From: Margaritifera margaritifera
Taxonomy: Eukaryota; Mollusca; Bivalvia; Unionida; Margaritiferidae
Length of the DNA stretch: 64,000 nucleotides
NCBI GenBank assembly: GCA_029931535.1
Contig: JAQPZY010001244.1
Location: 854,501 to 918,500, forward strand
Direction of reading: 5' to 3'
Below, piece by piece: positions 50,641 through 58,883 of this stretch. The translations under genes and the position numbers were made by a program. Under the pieces are notes generated by a model that did no database searches, had not been told where the DNA came from, and saw only the letters and a list, made by a program, of their open reading frames with translations. Every line of letters begins with the position of its first letter. The first letter of the stretch is position 1.

Positions 50641-50867
50641 CCCTTTTTCCAAAACATAATTTTTTTCATCAAACATACAAACAAAACACACACCACACCA
50701 TCCTTTTTTATTTTTTTATTTTTTTAATCAAACACACTCTATACAAACACACTCTACAAACACATACCAGGGAATGTGACTAATTTTGTTTTGGAGCGGG
50801 GAAAAAACAAACACACTCTATACAAACACACAAACATACAAACACCTATGGCAATTATGAAAATTAA
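50640..50867. other. Spacer, AT-rich with 'acacaccacacc' repeats
   Basis: No gene. A low-complexity spacer of T-runs and 'caaacacacaccac' strings, of the same kind as 51283-51640 and 52240-52500. Confidence 0.6.
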
Positions 50868-50903
50868 TCTTTTCTTGATTAATGAGTGGCCCTGAAAAGG
50901 GCC
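50868..50903 (-). terminator. Histone-type mRNA 3' end, gene 2
   Basis: Minus-strand stem-loop GGCCCTTTTCAGGGCC (50888-50903) followed by ACTCA. The purine-rich CAAGAAAAGA (50877-50868) again starts 10 nt after the stem. The stop codon of gene 2 is 23 nt upstream of the stem. Confidence 0.8.
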
Positions 50904-50926
50904 GTTTGGTTTTGTTTAGAGTTCAT

Positions 50927-51196
50927 CTAGAGGTGCGGGCACCTCCCTGGCTTGGCCCGACAAGCGTGACAGCTCCCCCTCCATGTGGCTGCACTCATGC
51001 AGCGCTTGGAGCTGTTATCCAGGATAAACGGAGGATGGGTCGCTTCAGACTCCCAATTTTCCTCCATCATCAGGTGGGGTCTGATGGCTACTTTCTTCTC
51101 CTGTTCCTCCTTCTCCCTTTTCTCCACTTCGTGGAGCAGGTGCCACGCCACCTCTAAATGTACTCTAATTTGCCGAATGATTTCGATCTTGTTCAT
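50927..51196 (-). CDS. Small helical protein 2
   Basis: Unrecognised 89-residue protein. ATG at 51196, about 45 nt after a TATA-like box; TAG at 50927. The N-terminal two thirds is a predicted amphipathic helix (MNKIEIIRQIRVHLEVAW then EVEKREKEEQEKK). The C-terminal part contains three Cys (CMS, CHAC) and basic residues. The helical part loosely resembles the second half of protein 1 (hydrophobic-Trp-Ala-Leu followed by a Glu/Lys run), suggesting but not proving paralogy. It sits in the middle of three cassettes that share promoter and 3' end. The product might act in DNA packaging or regulation; no function can be assigned. Confidence 0.6.
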   Translation of the reverse strand: MNKIEIIRQIRVHLEVAWHLLHEVEKREKEEQEKKVAIRPHLMMEENWESEATHPPFILDNSSKRCMSAATWRGSCHACRAKPGRCPHL

Positions 51197-51236
51197 TTTG
51201 ACAAGTGAACGGGGTAGCTCTATCGGGGAAGGTGTT

Positions 51237-51280
51237 GTTTTAATATACTAGAAGCGCGGACGTGAAGGAAAACATCCCTT
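51237..51280 (-). promoter_or_regulatory. TATA-like promoter with shared upstream box, gene 2
   Basis: On minus, GTATATTAAAAC lies about 43 nt before the ATG at 51196. It is preceded by CGTCCGCGCTTCTA and GGGATGTTTTCCTTCA, nearly identical to the box before gene 1. Confidence 0.65.
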
Positions 51281-51316
51281 TCCAAACAAAAAAACATTAC
51301 TCACACTACCCGCGTC

Positions 51317-51324
51317 TGACGTCA
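51317..51324. promoter_or_regulatory. Palindromic CRE/ATF-type site
   Basis: A perfect TGACGTCA lies about 75 bp upstream of the gene 2 TATA-like box (minus orientation), in a short GC-richer island in otherwise low-complexity spacer. Binding is inferred from sequence only; an 8-mer can occur by chance. Confidence 0.35.
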
Positions 51325-51640
51325 TCCCTATGACACAGACCCAGTGCGCGGACCTAAAAGAAATAACTTTTGATAAAAAAAACACATACACACACCCTAC
51401 ATACAAAATTTTTTATTTTTATATTTTTTTATCAAACACACACCACACCACACTTTTTTTATTTTTTATTTTATTTTTATCAAACACACCACACCATTTA
51501 TTTTTATTTTTTTTATCAAACACACACCACACTATCTATACAAACATTATTTTTTGGGAAAAGGGATTTTTGTTTGGTGGGTAAAACACAAACATACACA
51601 CATACAAACACAAAAAAAATTTTGTTAAGGCAATCGAAGA
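51325..51640. other. Spacer, T-rich with 'acacaccacacc' repeats
   Basis: No gene. Repetitive 'tttttatttttat' and 'caaacacacaccaca' strings. Confidence 0.6.
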
Positions 51641-51647
51641 GTAGTTA

Positions 51648-51683
51648 TCTTTTCTAGAGATCTGGGTGGCCCTGAAAAGGACC
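51648..51683 (-). terminator. Histone-type mRNA 3' end, gene 3
   Basis: Minus-strand stem-loop GGTCCTTTTCAGGGCC (51668-51683; one U-G pair keeps the 6-bp stem) followed by ACCCA. CTAGAAAAGA (51657-51648) begins exactly 10 nt after the stem. The sequence is diverged from the other two while the stem pairing and spacing are kept. Confidence 0.75.
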
Positions 51684-51704
51684 GTTAGGGTTAAGAAGTT
51701 ATGT

Positions 51705-52129
51705 TTAACTTCTAGTTGCGGCAGCAGTATCGGTAGCGGCAGCCGCAGCAGGGCGGCCACGTTTTAGCCACAGGTCTCGTGGCTGCTGATGGATAAGCTC
51801 TAAAAGGCAAACTCATCGCAATCTATCTTACTGCTGACTTCTCTGTCGGGTACTTTCATCGACTGCAAGAGTTGGAGCTGCTGCTGTTGTTGTTGTTGTT
51901 GTTGTTGTTGTCTTTGCTGCTGCTGCTGTTGCTGCTGCAGTCTTTGTCTCTCCTCCCATTCCGTTCTGTCCCTGATGATTTCTTCTCTTATAACTTCTTC
52001 CACCATATCATGAGCCATTTGTAGGAAGATCATTGTCTTTCTCTCAGGGTTGGTCTCCATCAAATGATGCTTCACCCTCTGCATATTCACCATTGCGTCG
52101 TTCAGTTTGCTTATCTTGGCTGCTGCCAT
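51705..52129 (-). CDS. Small helical protein 3 with polyglutamine, probable frameshift
   Basis: Unrecognised. The best start is the ATG at 52129 (MAAAKISKLNDAMVNMQRV); the frame also runs upstream to 52186 without an ATG. Charged helices are followed by a long Gln tract (CAG/CAA repeats, about 51875-51950). The frame stops at a TAG at 51800-51802. In the -1 frame, coding-like sequence (LIHQQPRDLWLKRGRP then an Ala-rich run) continues to a TAA at 51705. That second stop is 21 nt from the histone-like stem, like genes 1 and 2 (13 and 23 nt), whereas the first stop is 116 nt away. A one-base indel at the T-run near 51800 is the simplest explanation; frameshifting is possible. TATA box about 65 nt upstream. 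Confidence 0.5.
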
Positions 52130-52191
52130 CTTCTTGAAGTGTTGTTGAGATCTTGACGAGTCAACGAGAGTGACTATACTGGCCAACGCAC

Positions 52192-52233
52192 CGCTTTATA
52201 TGCTAGAAGCGCGGACGCGATGGAATACATGGG
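52192..52233 (-). promoter_or_regulatory. TATA promoter with shared upstream box, gene 3
   Basis: On minus, GCATATAAAGCGG is preceded by CGTCCGCGCTTCTA, as before genes 1 and 2; the further upstream part is more diverged here. Confidence 0.65.
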
Positions 52234-52239
52234 GTTCAG

Positions 52240-52500
52240 ATCGAGAGTGAGAAATGGATAGAGGGGGTGACTTCAGATCGATAGAAAGAGATAGAGAGAG
52301 CCTATTCATTTTGTTTTTCAAATTTCAATAAAAAACCACACAACACCATTTTTTTTTTCAAAAAATCAACATTTTTTAATGAACAACAAGAAGCTTCTTT
52401 AAACATAAAAATTCAAACTAACAATCAACAAGATATTAAACAGGAACGCATTTACAGGGTTGACAACGTTGGGAAGGCAAACTAAACTTCCACTTTTCTA
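52240..52500. other. Spacer between protease and small-gene cassettes
   Basis: Low-complexity AT-rich DNA. On minus, an ATTAAA (52375-52380) about 125 nt after the protease stop could be a variant poly(A) signal. Nothing else recognised. Confidence 0.4.
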
Positions 52501-52503
52501 CAT

Positions 52504-53568
52504 CTACATCATTCTGATGCACACAACGTTCTGAGCTAAAGACAAGAGATAACCATAACGTTCACAAAACCATCGTTCTACTTTAGCAACGTTTCGAGCA
52601 TAGTCTCTATCAAAAGAAGTCATTAAATGTTCTAAGGGATATCCGAGACTGCGTTGATGAAGAAAATGTACACAATATTGTCCACACACCATTGAATCCG
52701 ATCCTTGTAATCGAACATTTTTGAATCGAGTAGAGACGGCATTTCTTCTCATAAAGTCGATGATGTCGTCTTCCAAAGGAGGTAATCCATAAGAATCAAA
52801 ATATTCCACACCGCCATTGTGATCGTTGGGAAAGTACACAGCTACCCAATGGGTTCCTGGTCGATGACTGTCGTCGGTATTGATGACATAGGCATGAACG
52901 TCTTTAGGTTTGCGATGAGGTAGTTCATCTTTAGCACACACCACAGGATTCCAAGAAGAAGTGTAGGAACTGACGTCAACAGGTAATGAAGTTCCCTGGT
53001 ATCCATTTTTTCACAGGTAATAATGAGTCATCAAGTTACACTTGACTGTAAACTTGAATTGATCTGTCAAGTAATTCCACGAATTCTCACGGCGGATAGT
53101 TTCTGTACTCTGTTGAATGAGAGCTTCGATGCGTTTGATCTCCAGAGGAGTGAGTGGAGGTGAAGAAGAATCCTGCAAGTCTTTATACCATTTTTTCAAC
53201 ACCTTTTCTTCCGAGATCTGAGACCAAGCGTCCTCCAAAAATTCATCCATTCTTTCTTCGGCTGTCATCATCAAACATTTGTCGTGTTGTTTTTGGCTGG
53301 GATGATCGATTTGACATCCATGACAATGTTCTCGGGGCAGGGTGTTCATTCTTTCAATCAATTCCTGCACATAACAGGAAACTAAATGTTTTTCTTGTTC
53401 TGGCCATCGAGAAATAAATCCAGAAAACTGGGGAACAGTATTGTTTTCTTCTTCTTTTTTAGGTTCTGAATGAATGACTTCGTCATCATCATCAGTGGTA
53501 GTTTGTGACTGCTGAACTTCACAAAATCCCTCGTCTATTTCCATAGGTTCTTCTTCTTCGTGTTGCAT
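52504..53568 (-). pseudogene. Adenain-like cysteine protease, in-frame TGA
   Basis: Maturation protease of adenovirus-type (C5/Ulp1-like fold) that would cleave capsid precursors. The catalytic region is in the 52504-52944 part: His in GTHWVAVYF, acidic residue in EYFDSYG, and Cys in VCGQYCVHFLHQ. The 186-codon upstream part (ATG at 53568) is acidic, with an MEID/EEEE-rich start and a possible Cys/His cluster (CHGCQIDH). Both parts are in one frame, separated only by a TGA at 53011-53013, so I treat them as one gene of about 354 codons. The catalytic half has no ATG near its beginning. Alternatively the upstream part is a separate protein. Gap to the capsid gene upstream is 14 nt. Confidence 0.78.
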
Positions 53569-53582
53569 CTTTTTTTTTTCTT

Positions 53583-54926
53583 CTAATAGTCTAGAATCAC
53601 TTCTCTCAAATTGTTGATCTCTAGAGTATTATCAAATTCTGCATACAAGACGACGTTCACCGTGTCGGGTAGAGGATCTTTAAACTGAAGTTCCACACGA
53701 AGTGGGCCTGATTTTATAGGGTGGAAATGTCCTTCGTCGCTGCCTTGGTCAGGAGTGAAATCAAATCCCCACAATGCATATCCTCCTACATAATCCTCGT
53801 ATGAAATGCCGTGGCTGCTGTTGGTGCCTAACTGTCCTGTGGCTTCAAACAGACTCAAGTAAGATCGCAAGTAATTTTTCTGGCCAAAGTCAGGTTCGAA
53901 AGGTCTGGTACACAATGCCTTGCCATCTCGACTGACTTCTATCTTGGAGACGTTGTAGTGATGAAAGTTGAACGGATTCTGATTTGGGGTTCCGTTGAGG
54001 GCTGCATTACTAACGATGCTGTCCTTGGAAGACGTGATCTTCGACTTTGGATCGGAGTCCCGTGGCAATGGTAAACGTTTTCACTTCCACTCGTCGCACA
54101 GGATACTTGGCAGTGGTTCTGCTCAACGTTTGACTGATGTCGTTGGCTACTTTTGGTAAGACTTCTACACATCGCACGTAAAGTCTGGCTTCTTGGATGA
54201 CGGTTTTCCACTCGGAGGCATTGACACCAGGAACCATCAAATGGAAAGCGGCACAACTTCGATTCAGTCTCAGGCGTACATCTATTCCATTCAACAAATA
54301 CTTGTCTTGCAACCACATGTCCAAATGCAAACGATCCATCAGTTCTAAACTGCGTCTGATTTTCTTTCGGCGGTCGTTAAATCCCACATTGTGTGGGACT
54401 GCAGGAATTATATTTAGTACCATTAACACCATCCTCAGTAGACTTCGCCGCTACTGACAAGTCTGTCTCGTTGAACTTTTCCGCAGTGTCAGGTTTCCAG
54501 ACCACCGAAGCATCCAGATGAGTGTTCTTGGCTTCTTTTCCGTACGTCAAGAGATTTTCCAAGTAGGCACGGTAAGGGTAAGTATCCAAACTACTGCTGA
54601 CTAGTTTGTTATTCAAGTACAAATCTACTTCGCTGAACAAAAAAATGCGTGTAATTATTGACGGGTGCCACTCGGTCACCGTCCCCAGGAAGGGTGCTGT
54701 CCGCCGTTTTGATCACTTTGAGTTTCAGATACAAGTAACTGTTATTCAGATCGATGTAATCTTCGGTTTGTCCTTTGATTTCAAATTCGATAGGAGCTGA
54801 ATCCGTCAAAGACGATACAGGATGAAATTCCACCCATTGGGATTCTTGCATCGTCATCATGGTAGGAGGCATGCTAAACATATCCAGTTCTGACTTGGTA
54901 CATTCGCAAGAATCTCGGTGCATCAT
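53583..54926 (-). pseudogene. Major capsid protein (double jelly-roll, F54H12.2-like), frameshifted
   Basis: Polinton major capsid protein, which would form the pseudo-hexagonal virion shell. The family signature (a PVSSLTDSAPIEFEI-type start, a TYPYRAYLENLL segment, an NPFNFHHY segment, a terminal DTVNVVLYAEFDN segment) is spread over four overlapping frames: 54609-54926, 54377-54679, 54010-54432 and 53583-54068. Breaks are near 54640 (a T-run on minus, likely one extra base), near 54405 (one base), and near 54015-54030 (frame change with probable small deletion). The start is taken as the ATG at 54926. Length of about 445 codons fits the family. Breaks are described only; this copy cannot make a full protein as read. 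Confidence 0.88.
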
Positions 54927-54937
54927 TTTCAAAGGTT

Positions 54938-55384
54938 TTAGTAATCAAACACGTCTAATTCTCTGACGGTTCTTCGTTTCTTATTCTTTTTTGGAACACC
55001 ACCGTGTGTTTTATGAACTCTGAAGGGGTGTCGACGTCGTCTCTTTCTACCTTGTCCTTGCTGTGGAGTGGAGGAAGAAGTAATGCCAGGTCCAGAAGCG
55101 TGAAGCGAATTTATAGCACTCTCTCGGAGACCTAAAAGATCTTTGCCAGTGTTCATCAACACATTTTTGCCTGCTCTCATAAAGGCTTCTTTGGGATTTT
55201 GTTTGTCGATGAGGACATTTTGCAAAAATTCTTTTCCTTGTGTCAAAGCGGCATCTTTTAAGGCATGGAATCCTCGAGTCACCATCGGTTTCAAAATAGG
55301 GGCTACAGTCCGAAAAGCCGATCTTAACATATCTCCTAAACCATGTCCTCGTTGTCGAGCCACTCCTCGGTACACAGGATACAT
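54938..55384 (-). CDS. Basic virion-core-like protein (pX-like)
   Basis: Intact 148-residue frame, ATG at 55384. The N-terminal part has a GHGLGDMLRSAF motif followed by an amphipathic helical region. The C-terminus is strongly basic (GRKRRRRHPFRVHK, then KKNKKRR), as in small nucleic-acid-binding or core proteins encoded between the capsid and penton genes in adintovirus/Polinton genomes. It lies 11 nt before the capsid ATG and 6 nt after the penton stop. Role inferred from position and charge; homology to adenovirus core or pVI proteins is not demonstrable by eye. Confidence 0.65.
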   Translation of the reverse strand: MYPVYRGVARQRGHGLGDMLRSAFRTVAPILKPMVTRGFHALKDAALTQGKEFLQNVLIDKQNPKEAFMRAGKNVLMNTGKDLLGLRESAINSLHASGPGITSSSTPQQGQGRKRRRRHPFRVHKTHGGVPKKNKKRRTVRELDVFDY

Positions 55385-55390
55385 TTTTGG

Positions 55391-56282
55391 TTACAATGCG
55401 TTGGAGAACCTTTTTCGAAAATGTAGTTTCACCGCGACTTTTCCTTGGTCAATGAATGGCACACTTTGTCCCAAATCTCCTTTTATACTAATGTTGACAC
55501 TGTCAAAATACGATTTACTGACTGGAAGATAATGAGGGTGTACAAATTCACGGTGAACGTGATACGTGTTTCCACCACCTTCTTCGTTCGCATCAGCGCC
55601 AGAATCCAGTTTGAAAGGAAGGACTCTCAGTAAGGGCGCGGCTGTGTGTCCCACCACGTTGTACTCCACCACATCGGAGTACACAAACATTATATTCAGT
55701 CCAGTGTTCAATTCGATAGGGGTTTTAAAAGCATCTCCGAATTCTACGTTGCTTTTGATTTTTCGAATAGCATACAATTTATTTCCACCCAAAATAGCAT
55801 ACAGCCCAGGAGAAAATTCGATGGTTAAGGGTTTTTTCTCCTCCACGGGTAAACCTTTGTCCCATTTTTGGGCACTGTTTAAGGCTTTGCCAAATTGGGC
55901 TGTGAACTTGTCCGCAATCGTCTCCACCAAATGTTGAGCACTAAAATAATACCCCTTATCAATTCTCATGGTATACTGCGACAAGACAGAAAATTTAGGA
56001 TCTACTACCCTTTTCTTTGATTCCCACATTTTAGGATTATTTTTTTCCAACTCATCTTGCATTTTTGGGTTCAAGATTTCCACGACGAAAGTGTTTTGAC
56101 CTTCGTTGATGTTCATGATTTGCGTAGGATGAATGATTTCTACCAAACCCACTTCCCAATGAGCTTCGTGATCCAATTGGATAGCCTGAGGTAATTTGGC
56201 CGTGAAAAAAACATAAGGCGTTGTTGGGAAACACATCCATAGAACTGTCACTGGGTAAAGTTAAATAAAATTGGTCATTCAT
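55391..56282 (-). pseudogene. Penton/minor capsid-like protein (PY type), one frameshift
   Basis: Predicted single-jelly-roll minor capsid protein of Polintons, which would occupy the vertices. The main frame spans 55391-56251 with the WEVGLVEIIHPTQ signature. The true N-terminus (MNDQFYLTLPSDSSMDVFP) is in another frame from the ATG at 56282, so one base is gained or lost near 56205-56220. The ATG overlaps the stop of the upstream membrane gene as ATGA. Length of about 297 codons. Confidence 0.75.
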
Positions 56283-56713
56283 AGTAGGTCCAAAGTTGTT
56301 TTGGCGCTTGAGGAGTCACTCGAGTTCAAAGGATGTTCAAAGGGTTTCAAAAGAGGACTGGTATTATGGTGACTGGAAGAAGGTGGACTGGCGTTGGTCG
56401 TACTACCGTGGTGTTGGCTGCTGTTGTTGCGGTGACTGTTGTCCGTCGTCGTAAATTTCAAAGAGGGACTGGGTAAAAGATAACCGATGCAACTGCTGAG
56501 TAAAATGGTCCACAATTGTTTGCCTCCTTGTTGCAAACTCAGATTGGCAATAGCTGCTCCGATGACACAATACACTACAAAAATTTGGCAGAAAAAGACG
56601 ATTTGATTTTTAGGCACACATTCTCCGCACCACACCCAGAGCGGTTGTTTTTGTAATTCTTGAAGAGAAGAACTCTGCGAAGGAGTCGAGGTCGTGGTTG
56701 TGTTGAATGGCAT
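56279..56713 (-). CDS. Small two-helix membrane protein
   Basis: Intact 144-residue frame, ATG at 56713. A Cys pair (WCGEC) precedes a first hydrophobic helix (VFFCQIFVVYCVIGAAIANL). A second follows (LWTILLSSCIGYLLPSPS). Then comes a Ser/Thr/Asn/His-rich C-terminal tail. The same two-helix pattern with a GYLLPSP-type end is found next to the penton gene in many animal Polinton-like elements. Function unknown; a role in virion membrane or capsid assembly is only a guess. Ends with an ATGA overlap into the penton gene. Confidence 0.75.
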   Translation of the reverse strand: MPFNTTTTSTPSQSSSLQELQKQPLWVWCGECVPKNQIVFFCQIFVVYCVIGAAIANLSLQQGGKQLWTILLSSCIGYLLPSPSLKFTTTDNSHRNNSSQHHGSTTNASPPSSSHHNTSPLLKPFEHPLNSSDSSSAKTTLDLL

Positions 56714-56719
56714 GTTAGG

Positions 56720-57802
56720 TTACTTCTTTTTCTTTTTATAGTCGACGACTTGAGAAGCAGCAATCCAAGAATCAAAACTAGGAGGATATCCTTTCAAACG
56801 TACTTTGACTTCTTCTACTCGATGTTTGCCTACTTTGCGTGTTCTTTGTTCGAGAATGCTTTCGATGTCGTACAAAGCGTCTTCTTTTTTGGTCACTCGT
56901 TGTAACTCAGGCAAGTAAAATGTTCCTTTGAGCACTTCACCGTGCATGTCTTCCAATTTATAGACGGGAGGATCGCGTCCACGGACGGGTGTAGTGACAC
57001 GAAACAATTCGGTGGTCCAGTTGGGTAAATAACCTTTGTCAAAAGTGCGTTTGGTTTTTCCGATGCGAACCCAATCTCCCTTCTTCAACTCCAGCAAGGT
57101 TTTCTTTTGAGGTGGTCTCCTCTGGGGTGTACCAAACAATCGATCAAACACGGTCACTTCGTTTTCAGGGCTGACCTCTTCGGGGGCACATCCGATGCTT
57201 CGATGGTACGATTGATTGTACGCTTTGACCAAACGTGGTAACACGTCGATGTACTTGAGAGTGTGTTGATGTGTAAAATATTTCCACATGCGTTCTTTCA
57301 AAGTTCTTTGAAAACGTTCCACGATACTGGCTTTGGTTTCAGGATTTTAGGTGGTAAAAAAATGAATGTGTCTTTGTTTCAATTCTTTTTGAAAAGCTTG
57401 GTTTAGAAATTCGGTGCCTTTGTCGGTTTGCCATCGTAAAGGGTGACGACCACTTTGTTTCAAGACCAATTTTAAGGCACGTACCAATTCGGTACTGCTT
57501 TTAGAAGTCAAAGGCACGACCCAAGCAAATTTGGAAAACACGTCGATGACACAAAACACAAACACAAAACAAATATTTGTGACCACTATTGTAGGTTGCC
57601 AAATGAGAGACGTCGGCTAAATCGGCTTGCCATTGATGATCGATGCCTTCCACTTGGGTTGGACTTCTAGAAATTTTTCGTCGAATGGGTTTTTGTAACG
57701 CTCGATATAATTTTTTGTGGCAGCTCGATATAATTTTTGAACTCCTCCGTAACCAGCAGCATGGCCAGGATTGTAATAAAGGCTGGCTAAAAGTTTCTCC
57801 AT
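56720..57802 (-). pseudogene. Retroviral-type integrase with chromodomain, broken
   Basis: DDE integrase that would insert the element. N-terminal piece from the ATG at 57802 (MEKLLASLYYNPGH), core pieces at 57501-57824 and 57347-57586 (first Asp in IDVFSKFAWVVPLTS, second Asp in WQTDKGTEF), then 56720-57322 with the catalytic Glu region (ERFQRTLKERMW), an SH3-like domain and a C-terminal chromodomain (YDIESILEQR to SWIAASQV). Breaks: frame changes near 57715 and near 57560, and an in-frame TAA at 57347-57349. Gap of 6 nt to the membrane gene. Confidence 0.88.
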
Positions 57803-57808
57803 GATTCC

Positions 57809-58882
57809 TCAATAAGTCAACCACTGTTCGATGCTACTACTTTGAGTGTCGTGAGGTTTGGACGAAGTGGCTTGACGCGTTCGACGAGCCACAGGAGAGG
57901 GTAGTGAAGAAGGGGTGATGGTAGGTTTCTTCTTGGTGGTGTCTTTTTTCACTTCAGTCTTGCTGTCTTTCTTTTTTTCTTCTGCTGAAGAAGGAGTGGA
58001 CATCTTCTTTTTAACCCAAGCTTTCATGGCTTCTCGATGAGGGGTAGGAGAGGGTGTCAACAAGGAAGCTGCAATATGACTAGGTATGCCAGCAGACAGA
58101 GTTTGAAACACTTCTCGGGGCTAGTCTTCTTCTGTCATCCCCGTGGCGGTGTCTGTTTTAGTGGTGGTGGTAACTTTAGGTTCGCTTTTCATCAGGGTTT
58201 TGAAATCTCTCAGAGTGGGTGGAGCTGTTTCGTCTACAGCTTTTTGGTGAAAGAGTTGCAGACGTTGTAAAAGTTGACCGTACCGTTGCGATTTTTCTGT
58301 TTCTGACAAATCGCTTCGTTCCATCAGCGTTTGTAATTCTTGTTGTAACTGTGACATCTCGTTGAGATTAGGATTGGGTGGTAAATGAGGTATCCGTTGT
58401 TCGTTCCAACGATGGAATCCCATCCATCGTTTGTAAGGTACTAAAGTCAGTTTTCGTCCTTCCATTTCATCCAAAGGTACACTCCTAAAAGTGGTCCAGC
58501 AATCGTTCCTAACAAATCGAGCCGCTATTTTTAACAACGGTCCTAACAGCATAGGTAGAAATCCTCCTCGTTGCACCAACATTTTTTTCTTTTGCTGGAG
58601 AGGTATTTTCTTTTTCACCATTTGGCGAAGAACGTTCCGATGTTTGCCTAATTTATGTTTCTGTATCTTGGACAAAGGTACCGTTGCTTTCAAGACGTTC
58701 AAACAACATTCACACACGGTATCGATGATTTCTTTAGGGGCTGTTTGAATGAGTTGTTTTCGCATGGGAGGATTGGACTTGGTCAGGACAGACAAGACGT
58801 CCCAATGTTTCGCCAGACGAGGTGGAAGTCCTTTTTTGCTTTTCGTCTTTTTTTGGTGGTGGTGTGCACGTTTGGGGGTCAT
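57809..58882 (-). pseudogene. Basic hydrophobic-end protein, in-frame TAG
   Basis: No named function. From the ATG at 58882 (MTPKRAHHHQKKTKSKKG) a basic N-terminal region contains a Cys motif (VCECCLNVL) and a lysine-rich part leading to RGGFLPMLLGPLL, a pattern recurrent in animal Polinton-like elements. It continues into a helical region (LQQELQTLMERSDLSETEKS). The frame meets a TAG at 58121-58123 and is then open to 57809, with another basic Ser/Thr/Lys-rich section. It may be two or three originally separate proteins fused. The start is one nucleotide after the stop of the upstream gene (TAAGATG). Confidence 0.55.
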
Positions 58883-58883
58883 C

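Noticed and set aside
51330..51657. Tyr/Phe/His-rich plus-strand ORFs
   Set aside because: Low-complexity spacer of T-runs and 'acacacc' strings.
53011..53013. Selenocysteine or readthrough at the protease TGA
   Set aside because: No SECIS-like structure noticed, and other genes of the element have TAA and TAG breaks, so decay is simpler.
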